From the NCBI GenBank assembly GCA_002245135.1, contig NGBS01000873.1, positions 124,001 through 188,000 of the forward strand: a stretch of DNA of 64,000 nucleotides, read 5' to 3'. This DNA is from Proteromonas lacertae. Lineage: Eukaryota; Sar; Bigyra; Opalinata; Proteromonadidae. Made by a program: the position numbers and the translations under genes. Below the pieces are notes generated by a model. The model was not told the origin of the DNA. It saw nothing but the letters and a program-made list of their open reading frames with translations, and searched no databases. This document shows, one piece after another, positions 1 through 13,000 of the stretch. Within the stretch, counting starts at the first letter, position 1, and each line of letters begins with the position of its first letter.

Positions 1-2522
1 GTAGAATTTAGCATATGGCAAACAATCAGGACTATTTTCAATACATAAATAAAAAAAATGAAAAACATATATACTATATAGAAACATAAGAATTCAGTTT
101 ACCTAATTCCAAATAGATAGAATAATCTGTATCATTCCAATATTCATATCTTGAATTATAACCTTGAACAATTGTCAATGCATTCACATAAGGATTCTTT
201 GGCTTTCCTTTAGTACGATATGACTCAAATATTTGATAAATACATTCATCTATTCTTGAATCAACAGCGTATTGAATATGTACAGCTTCTTCATATAATT
301 GTTCAGGATATCTGTTCATACTATAAGCAATTGCATAAGAAGCAGGTAAACTAACAACATAATTGCTTAGACATAAATCATTCACTTTGAATAACCAATA
401 TTTACTTATTAATGGATTTGGAACTATCTTATTTTCTTCAAGATACTACAATATATATTATATATAATAAGACATTATAAATACTTCATTGTAATATTTC
501 TCTATTAATTCTGTCAGTGATGTTGGTTCTCCATGTACTATAAAGAAATAATAATAAGAATATATATATATATTTATATACATGATTCTCTATGAACATC
601 CATAACAGAGAAAAAAGTTTGATATGAGATTGCATGTTCATATATTTCAAAATTCCATTTCAGTTTCTATATTGATATTAATATTTAACACAATATACAT
701 TCAATACTAATAATCCATTTTGTGTAGGATATGGATTAGAATAATCATTAATTATTAACCTTCCAAATAATTCTTTAAATATACAAGCAATTGGCTTGAT
801 ATATACTTCTGTATAATAAGTGAAATAATGAGAAGAATATTCCATGAATCTAGTACGAAGTAGTTTCATTTGATTATATAAATGAACTATATATAATATT
901 ATATATATAATATTTGATAAATACAAACATGATCTTTTATATTCTCTTTTTCCATATAACAATGTTTTCCATCTTCATAATCAACGTAAATCTTTCTTAA
1001 CTCTTCATATATTCTATAAATGTTCTTTATTTCATTTGTAAATGCATGAACATTACCTGACATATCTGTTAAAATTGGTTTTAATAATAAATACCTTTGA
1101 GGTTTATTCTGACAAGTTGAATGCAATAACAATTGAAAACAACTAAAGATAATACATAATAAAAAATATATATATACAAATTGTAGAGTGGTTTTTTAAT
1201 AAAGTCTTTAAATGCTTTATCTCTGTACTATACAATTCAATATAACAGTGACAATATATACTTCATTTAATAAACTAGGATTTGGTCTATATTTCAACTT
1301 ATGATAAAATGATAAATAATCTTCAGCTTGATCAGAATTCAAAAATACTCCATTTGCTAAACTTTGTAACGGATATTTCTCAAATATAATAGAAGGTCTA
1401 GCATCAGCAAGTATAATAGAATAATGTTTCTTAACTTTTATATAATAATAATTTGAACCATCTTTTATTTGAAAGAAACATTTCAATGTTACATATTTCT
1501 TTAATTCTAAAGTTGGTTTTATTGATTTCTTAAAGTTTTCACTCTCTGAATCGATTATCTGTTGAGGATTCCATTTTATTTTGTTTTCTATATTCGTATT
1601 ATTTTCAGTTTTAATCTTTTCGAATGTTGTTAATGAGAGTAATACTCCATGACAAACTTCCTATATATATATAAATATAAATACAAATGAATGTAATAAC
1701 AAATATACTTTTGGATTATTATCTTTGTCTAATACTATTGCTGAAGGACATTTCTATTTAATTGATTATAATAACTATAAATATAATACAATAAATTTAT
1801 TGATTTCTGCCAATATTATATTACCTAATGCATCACAAGACTATAAACAAAAAAAATTAAAAATTTAAAAAAAAGTCATACTTCATCTAAATCGTTTAAA
1901 GTTCTTGGTAAAACACTGTGAATATATAAATTAACTTGTGCACTTCCTCCATCTAATGATGAATAACAATCTTTGTATAAATATTCACTATTTTGAATGG
2001 ATATAAGAAATTTCTTTGGATTTTTCTCATACTCTAAAAAAAAGAATTCTGGTGTATTTCTTCTTAATAATGTTGTTAATTTTGTTAATAACTGTAAATT
2101 TAGTCTAAGCAACATGTGTTCAAATCCATAAAAACCAGCAGAATTACATATCTGATTCTTATCATTACAATCAAAGTCATTAGGTGTTAAAGATTCTTTG
2201 ATATTCTATTTCAAATAATTAAACAATCACATATTTAATATACATCAATAAATCTCATAAAATCTATTTCATGAGTCAATAATTGTCTAGCAATAAACGG
2301 ATATCTAAGTAAAATAACCATTAAATTATACGGATTCTCTGGAAGGTTAGATGATGAATATAGATTTATTAAAGTTTGTTGCAATGTAGTACTAAACCCA
2401 TTATTCTATAATATAATAAAACTAAATGATACAGTAAAATATTCAACTAAATCTGAGCCCATTTTATCAAAATGTTCTTTTATGACTATCCATGCAGGCA
2501 AATTACCTCTCCTTTTATTCAT
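1..2522 (-). CDS. Unrecognised large multi-exon protein, 3' end outside window
   Basis: A run of minus-strand exons joins through short GT-AG introns (for example 2406-2432 and 2206-2243) into one open frame that leaves the left edge of the window, so the C-terminus is missing. The chosen start (2522) gives MNKRRGNLPAWIVIKEHFDK; an in-frame stop lies upstream with no other ATG. The first 60 residues loosely recall the short helical segment of MYCBP/AMY-1-like proteins, but this is weak. The rest is mixed helical sequence without signal peptide, membrane segment or motif that I recognise. Its start lies about 90 bases from the stop of the next gene, which is on the same strand. No function is assigned. 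Confidence 0.6.
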
Positions 2523-2615
2523 TTCAACAATTTTAAGAATTAGGTGTTTGAAAATTATTTTCGTTAAATATATTATTGTTTTTTTCTAAATAAATGAAAC
2601 ACAAAATCAATTAAA

Positions 2616-3386
2616 TTAATGTGATTTGAAATACTTTAATTCGGGCATAGGAGGTGATTCTGGTGAATTATTCTCTTTAGAAGATTTATAAGGAGTTTCT
2701 GAAGAATTAAGTATTGTTGAAGATAATGACGATTCCTCTGATATTGAATCATCTTTCTTTTCATCTGCAATTTCTTGACGTTTAGCTACTGGTGGTGTTG
2801 ATAAATTAGAAGATATTGAACTTCTCTTTGAAGCTATTACTGTAGTATCATCATTTTCTACAAATGTCATATGTAGTCCAGATGGATATTGCGGTGATGA
2901 TTCATTTACTTTTGTAGGTGTGTTTTCAATTGATGTATTAGATATTGATTGACTATTATCTATACTTGGAGTTAATATATTTTGCGTGTGTAGAATAGGA
3001 GGTGTTAGTGTTTTGTTTTGAGTTTGATTTATTAAACTACTCTGATCTATTGTATTATCTACAATTTCATTCTTTTTCTTTTCAGGTGTTTCGGTATTTT
3101 GCATTTTGTCATCCTTCTCTGGAGAATTTTTATACCCAACAGGTTCATTAGGTTTTTGTTGCTCTTTTTCTTGAAATGAGTTAAAAAAAGACTTCCATGG
3201 TATTAATGATTCATTTAGCCTTAACATATTAGCAGTATATTCTTTGATTTTCTTTTGTATAGCTACACTAACCTCATTTGCTTTAGCAAAATTTTCATCA
3301 ATATTTTGTAATGTCAATATAATCTTTTGTTCTAAATCTTCTCTATTCTCTATTAATTATAGCAAATTACAATCTATACCAGTCAT
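2616..3386 (-). CDS. Small protein with helical N-terminus and Ser/Thr/Pro-rich tail
   Basis: Two exons (3386-3380 and 3349-2616) separated by a 30-nt intron (3350-3379) give about 246 residues starting MTENREDLEQKIILTLQNID. The first 75 residues look like a short amphipathic helical or coiled region ending in IPWKSFFNSFQ. The remainder is low-complexity, rich in Ser, Thr, Pro, Asn and charged residues, and probably disordered. There is no signal peptide or transmembrane helix. The helical head with a disordered tail resembles subunits of small coiled complexes (BLOC or dynactin type), but I cannot match it to a family. Confidence 0.6.
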
Positions 3387-3496
3387 AAATTTAAATATAA
3401 AATAATACAAATTAATACACAAGTAATACAGGTATTTTTCATTTGTTTCAGTATTTCTTATTTCTTAATAACCGTTTATAGTAACAAGTTGTTGTT

Positions 3497-3788
3497 ATGG
3501 GTAAGGGTTCTAATGCTCAGAAAAAAGCCTCTGTAAGGGAGAGAAAACGAAAAGAAATGGAAGGTAAAGGTGAAGGTGGTGGAGGTAAAGAAGGTATGGA
3601 AAAGAGAACTGGTCAACTAGCACAAAAGATTCTATGTAAAATATGCAAAGTATTGAATATTATTATGTTGTATTTAGACTTCATTTTTATGTACACAATC
3701 AAAAGTGCAGTTACAAGGACATTTAGATGCTAGACATCCTGGTAAGGCATTTGAAGAGTGTTTCCCTGACTATAAAGATAGTAAATAA
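3497..3788 (+). CDS. Small zinc-finger protein, 4F5/SERF-like N-terminus with C2H2 finger
   Basis: Exons 3497-3649 and 3678-3788 flank a 28-nt intron (GTATTG to TTTAG). The 87-residue product begins MGKGSNAQKKASVRERKRKE, a lysine/arginine-rich head typical of the small At2g23090-like/zf-4CXXC family. It ends with a finger CKICKTSFLC followed by a His pair (GHLDARHPGKAFEECFPDYK). Family members are tiny, abundant eukaryotic proteins of poorly known function. Without splicing the finger would be cut in half, so the intron call is strongly supported by the restored CxxC-to-HxxxxH spacing. Confidence 0.85.
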
Positions 3789-3876
3789 CTTCCAATTCTC
3801 TTTTTTTGATTTTTATATGTATTTTTATTAGTTTACCATCCAAATAAACATATTTTATTTATATTATTCATGCATA

Positions 3877-5285
3877 TTATACTAACACAGCTTTCTGATC
3901 CTCTTTATAATAATCCAGAAAACTTAAACCCAATTGTTTGCCTAACTCTCTGTAATCATCACATGTCAATGGATGATTTCTACCATGCATATCAGTAGAA
4001 GCATAAAATGAGACTTCTAATGTATAACAATGAACATTATTTAATTCACTGGCTAATGTCCTTCTTCCACTCCCTTCTTTATAAGGATCATTATCAAATC
4101 TAAATAAAAATAATATAATATATAAATAAATATATAAATACTTAGTTTGTCTATAAGAAAACACTAATGAATTAAAAGCTAATCTTTTGGGGAAAGCTTC
4201 TTCTTTACATTGGTCAGATAACTTTTCCATTGAATTACAATACATAAATCCATTCTTCGCAGTTGTATGAGCATGTAAATCAATATAAAAATCTAAATAT
4301 ACACGAGGATCATTATGTAAATCTAACAACAGTTTTTTTGTATTAAAAATAGAAGGATGAAAATATTTACTTGGCGATTGCCAACATCTATTTAAATCAT
4401 ATCCCAAGACGTTGGATCTATAATTACCTAATGATACACCATCTACATTTAACATTGGTACAATGTAGAATATAAAATACTTTCTAATTAATCTAGCATG
4501 ATATTCATTTGATAATAAAAAGTTGATTAAACCTTCACATATAAAACTACTTGGACTTTCACCTGGATGTACTCTTGATGTAATGACTATTGTTCTCTTT
4601 TTGAAACCATTCACTTCAGTTGGACCTGGATCTGTTATTAACAATAAATCAACATTTCTATTCATTAAATATTATAATAATTGAATATATTACATTCATA
4701 CTTATTTAAAATAGTTTTACACAGTATTTGATGGTGAAAATATGGATATTTCTTTGATTCGATACTTAATATAAATTTCTGGAGATATGTATATGTATAT
4801 GGAAAACAGTAGGCGAAATAATATTGATCTGTTTCATTATCAAATTCAAAGAATATTGCTAAAACATAATGATTCTTTAAATATGGATTTTCATACCATG
4901 CACACTGTTTTGAATCTAATCTTTGCCTATTTAATATATATAATTGTATTTATAATACCACTCTGGTCTTGATGTTGAATATACGACTGGAGACATTCCT
5001 TCTCTATACAAACTCTTGTTTTTAGTTGATCCATGTATATAAAATATCACTTTCTGACGCATTTGGGTGTTTGTCACTCTGAAATAATACCATATTCTTT
5101 GTCTAAATAATTAATGAATATTTTAAATACCTATTATTACAAGTGTCAGAACGAATGTTTATATCATATTCATATTCTGAAACTCTCACTATATTACCAA
5201 TGTTTCCTGACTCAAATTTACAATCAAATATCAGCGCTGGTGTATCAAATGTTAATGGGATAGTTCTTACTTTGCCTGTTGTCAT
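3877..5285 (-). CDS. Cytosolic carboxypeptidase (M14, CCP/AGBL type)
   Basis: Five exons (5285-5131, 5102-4959, 4926-4702, 4657-4142, 4099-3877) join to 420 residues. The N-terminal beta-sandwich typical of cytosolic carboxypeptidases is present (FDCKFESGNIGNIVRV, then WYYFRVTNTQMRQK). The M14 catalytic domain follows: zinc ligands in HPGES, substrate residues in NVDGV and LGNYR, DLNRCW, the second zinc His in DLHAH, and the catalytic Glu in YTLEVSFY. Enzymes of this family trim glutamate from tubulin tails and other proteins, which matters for cilia and microtubules. The intron at 4100-4141 is 42 nt and stop-free, so an unspliced reading would insert a Tyr/Leu/Ile-rich stretch. The gene is divergent from the next one, 64 bases away. 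The paralogue class is inferred only broadly. Confidence 0.93.
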
Positions 5286-5349
5286 TCTTGGTATAAAAAG
5301 AAAATAGATTTTAATTCAATACTCTCAAATGACAATCAAGCCTACATAA

Positions 5350-5888
5350 ATGTCTGATTCACAATATATTAGTTATAAACGAACAAAATCGTTCGAGCAT
5401 TTGGTAAATAGAATAGATGATCCTAATAAAGAGGATGAAATAAACAATCAGAATGGAGATATAACGAAAGACATGATTCTTCAATTAGATGAGCTAAAAA
5501 GTGTAGAAGATAGAATTAGATCAACATCATCTTTATTTTGTATGATTTATATAATATTATCCAAATAGGGGGAAGGAGTAGAGATGAAGGTATAGACAAG
5601 CTAACAGAAGCTCAGAAACTTCAATTAGATATTTTTAGACAGCAATTAGAAGTTGAAAATAGTTTTGCTCCGATTATTCCTCCTTCTGAATTCACAAGTA
5701 AAGAATTTTGTGAATCTTCAAAGAATGTCTTTCAATCACAGAAATCAAATATCGATATAATATCTCGTAGAATTAAAGAATTGGCTAAATCCGTGTCTGT
5801 AATTAATCGAAGTAATATAGTTCATACAAAAGAGACTACAACAGTAGTTCCACCTACTTCATCATTTTCTCATAGTCCGCCTCCTTAA
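5350..5888 (+). CDS. Small coiled protein of unknown function
   Basis: Exons 5350-5539 and 5569-5888 with a 29-nt intron give 169 residues starting MSDSQYISYKRTKSFEHLVN. The middle is helical and charged (LDELKSVEDRIRSTSS, then EAQKLQLDIFRQQLEVENSF), followed by a Ser/Thr/Pro tail ending SHSPPP. No membrane segment, signal or known motif is visible. It is divergently arranged with the carboxypeptidase gene and may share a short promoter with it. I do not recognise the family. Confidence 0.65.
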
Positions 5889-6021
5889 TAAATAATTATA
5901 ATTTAATGAAATTAATAATATGATTTATTATTTTCAATAAAAACCAAACAAAAAAACATCAAACAATAATAACAATAAGTATGTTTTAAATCATTTCCAT
6001 TCTTTTTTTTAAATCATTTTA

Positions 6022-6931
6022 TTAATTAATTTGTTTTGATAAGTCATTCAGTTCATCTATTGAATGATATCCTGCAAATTTATGATCTTTAATAATCCAA
6101 GATGGAAATTTATCAATATCACTACAAACATTCTCATTCTCACTTAAACTACAATCAACAACATTTAATAAAGAAATAAATGAAGAAAACTCTTTAATTT
6201 GTTTCTCACACCATCCACAATGTTTTGTTACATACAAAACTGCATGTTTATCTTGTAATTGTTGAATTGTGGATGATATTAACTCTTTCTTATCAACATG
6301 CTGATTTGGCTTAATTATATCAATCCTTTCGTTAGTTTTACCATCCACATATACTATATAGTCAAAGTTACTATTCATTGTGTCTGGTTTCTGTATATAA
6401 ACTGTTCCATATCCTTTTGGACCAATCACATCAAATACTTCTCTTACATGAATAATTTCTCTTTCATTATCCTGAACTTTGAAGTAATATCTTTGTACAG
6501 ATCCTTCTTCATCTGATAATAAATTTCTTTTTATTACTAATGGATTGCCACATTTGGATAATACTTGAAAATTAGATTCAAGATATTGTTTTGCTTTTTT
6601 AGCTACTTCTGATGATCTAAAATATGGTGTGTAATATCCAGCAACACATATAACAATACCAAATCCTGTGAAAGCTCCTAGCCATCTTAGAAAATGACTC
6701 TTTTTTGGTGGTGGTGGAGGTGGAACTTCTTCTACTGTTGCCATCTATATAATAAATAAAATAGAAACAATACTTCATTTGAAAAGTAGCGAATTGATTG
6801 AGTTGCTGGAGATAGTAGAATAGTTTTGTTATTAGAAGTAAAAAATGTCTACATGCTATTTTAGATGAACCTAAAGTGTTTGATGGTACTTTCATCAATT
6901 TTATAACTCTAGAGCCTCCAATACGCAACAT
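6022..6931 (-). CDS. Mitochondrial membrane protein: Coa1-like domain fused to thioredoxin-like domain
   Basis: Three exons (6931-6890, 6848-6774, 6744-6022; introns of 41 and 29 nt) give 279 residues. Splicing restores a classic mitochondrial presequence (MLRIGGSRVIKLMK, then ATQSIRYFSNE). A poly-Pro stretch and one transmembrane helix (LGAFTGFGIVICVAGYY) follow. The next domain (about 85-165) has the pattern of Coa1/Tim21-type proteins, with a helix, a short CGNPLV turn and two strands ending in GPKGYGTVYI. The C-terminal 75 residues form a thioredoxin-like fold with HCGWCEK, resembling the redox domain fused to VKOR proteins. Coa1 proteins help assemble cytochrome oxidase. A CxxC redox domain joined to it suggests a role in copper or disulfide chemistry in the intermembrane space; that is inference. 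Confidence 0.8.
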
Positions 6932-7099
6932 TTTGTTTTTATTTCAAAATAAATAGTCGTTTTATTATTAAAATCTATTTTGCAATTTCATTATTTCTAC
7001 AACAAATAAAAATAATTGATAAATAAAATTACCATAAATAACAATTAAATATAGATGATTATGTTATTCAATATCAAGTTTGGGTGAATTTGCTTGAGA

Positions 7100-9839
7100 T
7101 TAGTGAGGAGAAGGAGACAAGGATACTAATTCAGGTGGACCTTCTTGACTTAATGTTAAATCGTCATTAAAAACTTGTTCTAGCAAATCTTCATGTAACT
7201 CCAGGTAAAACCCAATATGCTCGAAATACTCTCTCTTTGTGATGACTTCCTTCTTATCAGGGAATAACACAACTAAATAACTTTCAGGAATCTTATAAAT
7301 CGTTTTCAGATCATCATAATAAATCAAATTCTCTTTCCTCATATCATATACATTGAATAAACTAGACCAATACTTTATATCTTCAATTAATTGTTCAAAT
7401 TCCTTTGGGCCTAATTTTGATAATCCCAAATTTCTGTGTAAAGTAAGCAACCATATCAGAAAACAATTCAACACTTTCTCTTGTAAAAACAACATTATCC
7501 ATCTCTCCTAAAGCAGCTTGGAATGATTTTAACTATATTACATAAATAAATAAATAGATATATAAATAATATATACAATAACTTCAGTAGTATTATGACC
7601 ATATTTCTTAAACAATAGCACTGCATCATTATAAGCAATTCCTTTCTTTTTCTTATTTCCATTTTCATCCAATTCTTCTATTTCATCTACATTATCAAAT
7701 GCTTCAACGATGTTTGTAGGACGTGGAGTTATTAAGTGTGGTTTCTTTACATAATCACATAAGTTAATATCTGGATAGGTTGGTTTTACGAAATTGATTT
7801 TATTTATCTTCAAAACGCCATTTTCATCTTCTCCTTCTCCTTCCACTTTTTCTTCATTCTTGTTTTCATTACTTTCTAATGCATTTTCGTTGTTGTTATT
7901 TTCTCCATTCTCATTATTTTTTCCATTTACATTCATTCCTGTCTTTTCATTCTCATTTTCACTATTCAGTTCTTCAATATTTGTGTTTATTGTTACATGC
8001 TTGTTGATTCTTCTTTTGAAATTTGATGATTTGTCTTTTGAACTATGTTTCGATGTTGGAGAATGTGGTTCTTTATTCAACTTTCCATTCATCTCATTCT
8101 CTAATTCTTCATTGATTTTATCTTCATCAATATCATATCCATTCTGATTCTTTTTCTTTAAATCATCTTTTCCATCACTTTCTAATATCTTTTCACCATT
8201 TATACTTGGCAATTTATTCTTACTTTTGTTTTGATATTTCTTCCTTTGATTTGGAATATCTCCAAACTGAAATTGGTTTATTCCATCGTAGTTTTTATTA
8301 TTATAAATACTATTATTTACATCAATCATATTTCCATCTTTATCTTTCAATATTTTCCCATCTAAATTAGTTATTCTATTACCATACATATCAATTATAT
8401 TACCATTTGAATCTCTTTTTATACCTTCTACAACATTTCCATTTTCATCATAAACATTATATTTCTTATCATTAAAATATTTCTCACTAATAATATTAGT
8501 AGCAATGCCATTACTACCATTTTTACTATTCATGCCATTCTCTTTGTTGGTTTTATTATCATTTAAATCAAACTCATCATCACTATCATCTCTATTTCCA
8601 TTATTATTCTCTATTCTAAGTGATACATCTTCATTTTCACCATTTTCTTCATTATCATTATTACACCAACCATCAACTTCTTCATTGATACCATCAAACT
8701 TATTGATATTTAAATTCTGTATTTTATTTCCCTTCCTACCCATATAATTCAAATTACCTCTATAACTTCGATGTAATACATAACTATGAATCTCTTTATT
8801 ATTTCCTTTCTTCAATTTTATTTTTCTTTTCATATTCTCTTCATCACCTTTTAATGATAATAATTCATTAGTATTATCCAAAGTCAATTTCTCTTTCAAT
8901 CTGTTTTCTATTGTTTCATTGGATAAAGAATCCACAACACTACAACATGATTCTGTTCTTGATTTTATTTCTGATTCATTATCTAATCTTATTAAATCAG
9001 GACTTGAAACTGGAGAATTATTACTGTTCAGTCCATCTAAATTATGATTAAAATACTTATTCTTATCTTTATTAAAATGTGAATGCATCAAAACTGATGG
9101 TTTAAAACTATAGGATATTGATGGAGAAGAGCAATAAGGTGGTGCAAAACGTGATGATGATGATGATGACAGTATATTATTAACATCATAACAACTATTT
9201 TTAGTATTTATCTCATTCTCATTTGGTAATATTTCATTATTATTATTGTCTAAGACTGTAGAAACCATTTCTTTTGCTTCACTATCGATAGGTCCAATTG
9301 TTGATAAATCAAATGGTTGTTGATTCTCATTTAAATTATCTCTTTCATCTTCACTGCTTTTCTCTTTTATCTCTTCTTCATCATTATCATTCATATTTTC
9401 TTTACTGTATATATTATAGTTATTATAATATTCATCCTGGAGATATTCCTGCAATACTAACTATATTTGGACTGGCTCTATTACTATTACTATTTTTAGG
9501 TGAAGAAACTGGAGCTAAAGAAAATGTAGATAATTCTGATATTCCACTTGATATTTCCTTTTGGATTGTTTGCTTTGGAGATACATTTATCTGTGGTCTA
9601 TCTTTTTTTGATTTCTTTTCGATTGAATACATGATATTTGCTGAATGATGATAAGTAGATTTATTGGAGGGTTTTGATTTAGGAGGAGCTGGCAATATTG
9701 ATGAACGAATTGGATAAGATTTTGAAGGTGGTCTGAACGTTTCTAGTGATAATTTTATTGACGGTTCTGTATAATGTATGTTTCTTTCTGATTTTGGGGG
9801 AATTTTATCAACAGAACTCATTTTAGATAAAGCAAACAT
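7100..9839 (-). CDS. Asn-rich protein with C-terminal EF-hand-like region
   Basis: A long minus-strand gene. The first exon (from 9839, MFALSKMSSVDKIPPKSERN) is Ser/Pro/Lys-rich. It joins the main exon near 9430-9460 through an intron whose ends I could not fix; a 25-nt GT-AG solution gives SPNI then DEYYNNYN. The main exon encodes about 600 residues of Asn/Glu/Lys-rich low complexity with short repeated turns of the type DSNGNIIDMYGN and KDKDGNMIDV. The last 200 residues are folded-looking: AYNDAVLLFKKYGHNTTEVI, then after an intron ESVELFSDMVAYF and YWSSLFNVYDMRKENLIYYD, resembling degenerate EF-hands. A one-base shift near 7455 is needed to stay in frame. Function unknown. Confidence 0.6.
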
Positions 9840-10052
9840 ATAAGAATCACATTTAGATTTATATATAGATTTAGTCTTTTCTTTACCAACTTTTGTTAAT
9901 TAAAGAGCTTTCACTTCTCACTAGATCATCATCAAGGAAAGGTACATACCTACACAATATAATAAATACTATACCACATCAATATGAACAATAGCTATTG
10001 AGAAAAAATGATTTGTAACAATATAACAGTTGACAAGTAAATTACTATAATC

Positions 10053-13000
10053 ATGTCAATTATTAATTGTAAGTCGATATGCTTGAAATTTGTTGATGAA
10101 ATGAGTTTGGACAAAAAAACAATAGAAAAATCAAATGAATTGATAAAAATAAATCAACATATTTATAATGTTGGCTTAAATCTTCTAAAAGAAAGTATAC
10201 AATAATATTAAACAGGATTAGATGATAATAAGAAAGTAAATTTGTTTTGTTCAAGATTATTATTAATTCTATTGTCTCCTTCCTTTGAAAATATCAAAAG
10301 TCACTTATTTAAACTGTATATAACATATATTTTTATTAAATGAACAGTTTTGCAAAGATATTGGATAAAATGGAGGATATAAACATTTTTTTGAAGAATC
10401 AGATAGAAATGCTCACTTTCTACAAATTTGACATCCCTAATATATGTGATAACAATGGTATATTTATATATTTGTATTTATATTTGTAGAATGTACCTTC
10501 AAAGATAAGATTTACATAATTACCACTTTACTAGAAAATCCATTAACAGCTACTTCATTTATTACTGCTAAATATAATACTGAATTGATATTTGAAACAG
10601 TTACAAATATTTTATCAAATCTGATTGACAAAGAAATTACACTGGAAAGAGAAGATATATGCTCAATAGTGTGTAGAATATACCAAATATATGGATTATT
10701 ATTGCAATCTAAAGTGTATGTAAATAAAAAGGAGTATAATTCATATTATAAATTGATTTGTGAATATGGATATGAATTTCTCTCATCTTTACAATCTACA
10801 AAAGTATAATGTATTATATTTTATATATGTATAGAATAATTATATTCACATATCATTTATAATTCTACTAATATATTGTAATTATTTGAATTTAAACAAA
10901 GATACTTTAAAATACAATGAATCTGAAGAAACTAAACAATTTTTTCATTTATTAGATGTTATTCTATCAGAAGATAATGCTGAAGATACTAAAAATGATG
11001 AAATTATCAATTATGGTATTATAATGGATAATACAATGTTTAAATTATCAATAATAAGATCTTATTTACTCATTTTACCATTTGATAGTTTTCAATCATA
11101 TTTACCACCAATATTCAATTATTTATCCATATATTGTGAGAATAGTGATTCAAATATATCATTTTATTCATTTCAATTATTAGAATTATGGTTAAAGACA
11201 GTAATCAATGTTGAGGAGAGTAAAATATCATTTATAAATACTTATATTTTATTATTGAAGTTGTTATTCAACAATTGGGAAAATCCAGTAAAAGTCACAT
11301 CCTATCAGATAATAAATATATTTACTCTGTTTATTCAACATAATAATAATATTTTTAACTATTTCAGTGATTTAATACTCTCATTTTGTTTAACATCAAA
11401 TATCAAATACAATTGTTTATCAATTATAGTGAAGTATATTGGTTATGAATATATATTGAATTATGATAAGAATATTATAACGAATTGTATTTTAGATATG
11501 GGTATATCAACTACAATTTCATCATTATCTACAAATCTAATAATTGAATTATTAATGGATATGAAGAAGAAGAACGAAAAAGACAATAATGGCTCAAACT
11601 ATTTGAATAAACATATTAAGGATATATTTGATGCTTATTTCATTGATAATAATAATAGTTTTAGACATAATTATTGTATTTACTTACTAAAAGAACTATT
11701 AATCAATATACCAGAAGTATTACCAATCATGTTTGAATTAGTTAATAGAATGATAAATGATAGTAATAATCAACATGAGAATGAGAGTTTAGAGATATAT
11801 TTATATCTTTTGAAATATATTAAAACATTAGGGATTGGATCAACAAAGTCAACAAAGCATTTAGAAATATATTCTAATCCTTTTTCTGATAGATTTCCAT
11901 ATTCAGTTGATTTACTCAACCATACTATTATTTCATTTTATAGTAATATAAGACTATTGACATTAGATTTATTGTGTTATTCAAAGAAGACTAATTCATT
12001 GCCATGTCAAAAAGAATATGAATTGATATTATTATATTTGAAGAATGTAATTAAATGTTGTGTAGATACAGAATAGTATATAATTCTTATTATGTGTATA
12101 GTTCATCTGCTTCAATATCATTCAAAGTCTTGCTTCAAAGATTAAATAATGGAATAATTTCAACAAACAAATTGCTGAAGAATGAGAAGAAAGAAGATGT
12201 TAAAAAGTATAATATCTTTCAATTTATACACTGTTTACAATAGAGAAATGGAATATAAAATCACAATAGCACATCAATTCCTTGAAGATTCATTAAAGTT
12301 ATTACTTTCTTCAGTCTATGAAGGAATTATAGAGTTAAGAATTCATTTTATTTTGATGATAATTCTTCAATACACAAATAATATATCAATAGAAACACAA
12401 TTCAATTTATATCAATATTTTAACATAAATATAATCTCATCATTATTCCATATATTGTTTGAAGGTTGGGATGAAGTGAGAGATATTGTTATGACTTTAT
12501 TGCTACAGATTCCAATATCGAAATACAATGAAATTAACATAAATGAGACATTGAAATGGCTATTAATAAAGACCAAAAGCTTTAAACCAAAAGATTGTGA
12601 TGGCTCAGGAAAATTGTTATATTTCATATACTTAAAATATGTTGTAGAGAATAATATAACACTGAATTTGTTGGATTATGAAGAATTTGATGAAGATAGT
12701 AAAAGTAATAAGATGTTAAAACAATTGAATGATAAATATATACCTCAGAATAACCAATTGTCATTTATTAATGATATATTTATATTGTTGTTAAGAAGAT
12801 TACCATTGTGTTTAACTGAGAAAGATAATTATAATGAATTAAATGTAAAGAATATACCAATACTTCAAGGATTATTATGTTGTTTAAAGTATATTTATAA
12901 CAGTAACAACAATGATATAATAAAATCAATACCAAATGAAATTGTGAATGAATATTTGAATATACTTTATGTAGTTTATAAATACGTATAATTGTAATAT

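Noticed and set aside
7794-8747. Plus-strand Phe/Ser-rich ORFs
   Set aside because: Antisense shadows of the Asn/Glu-rich minus-strand gene.
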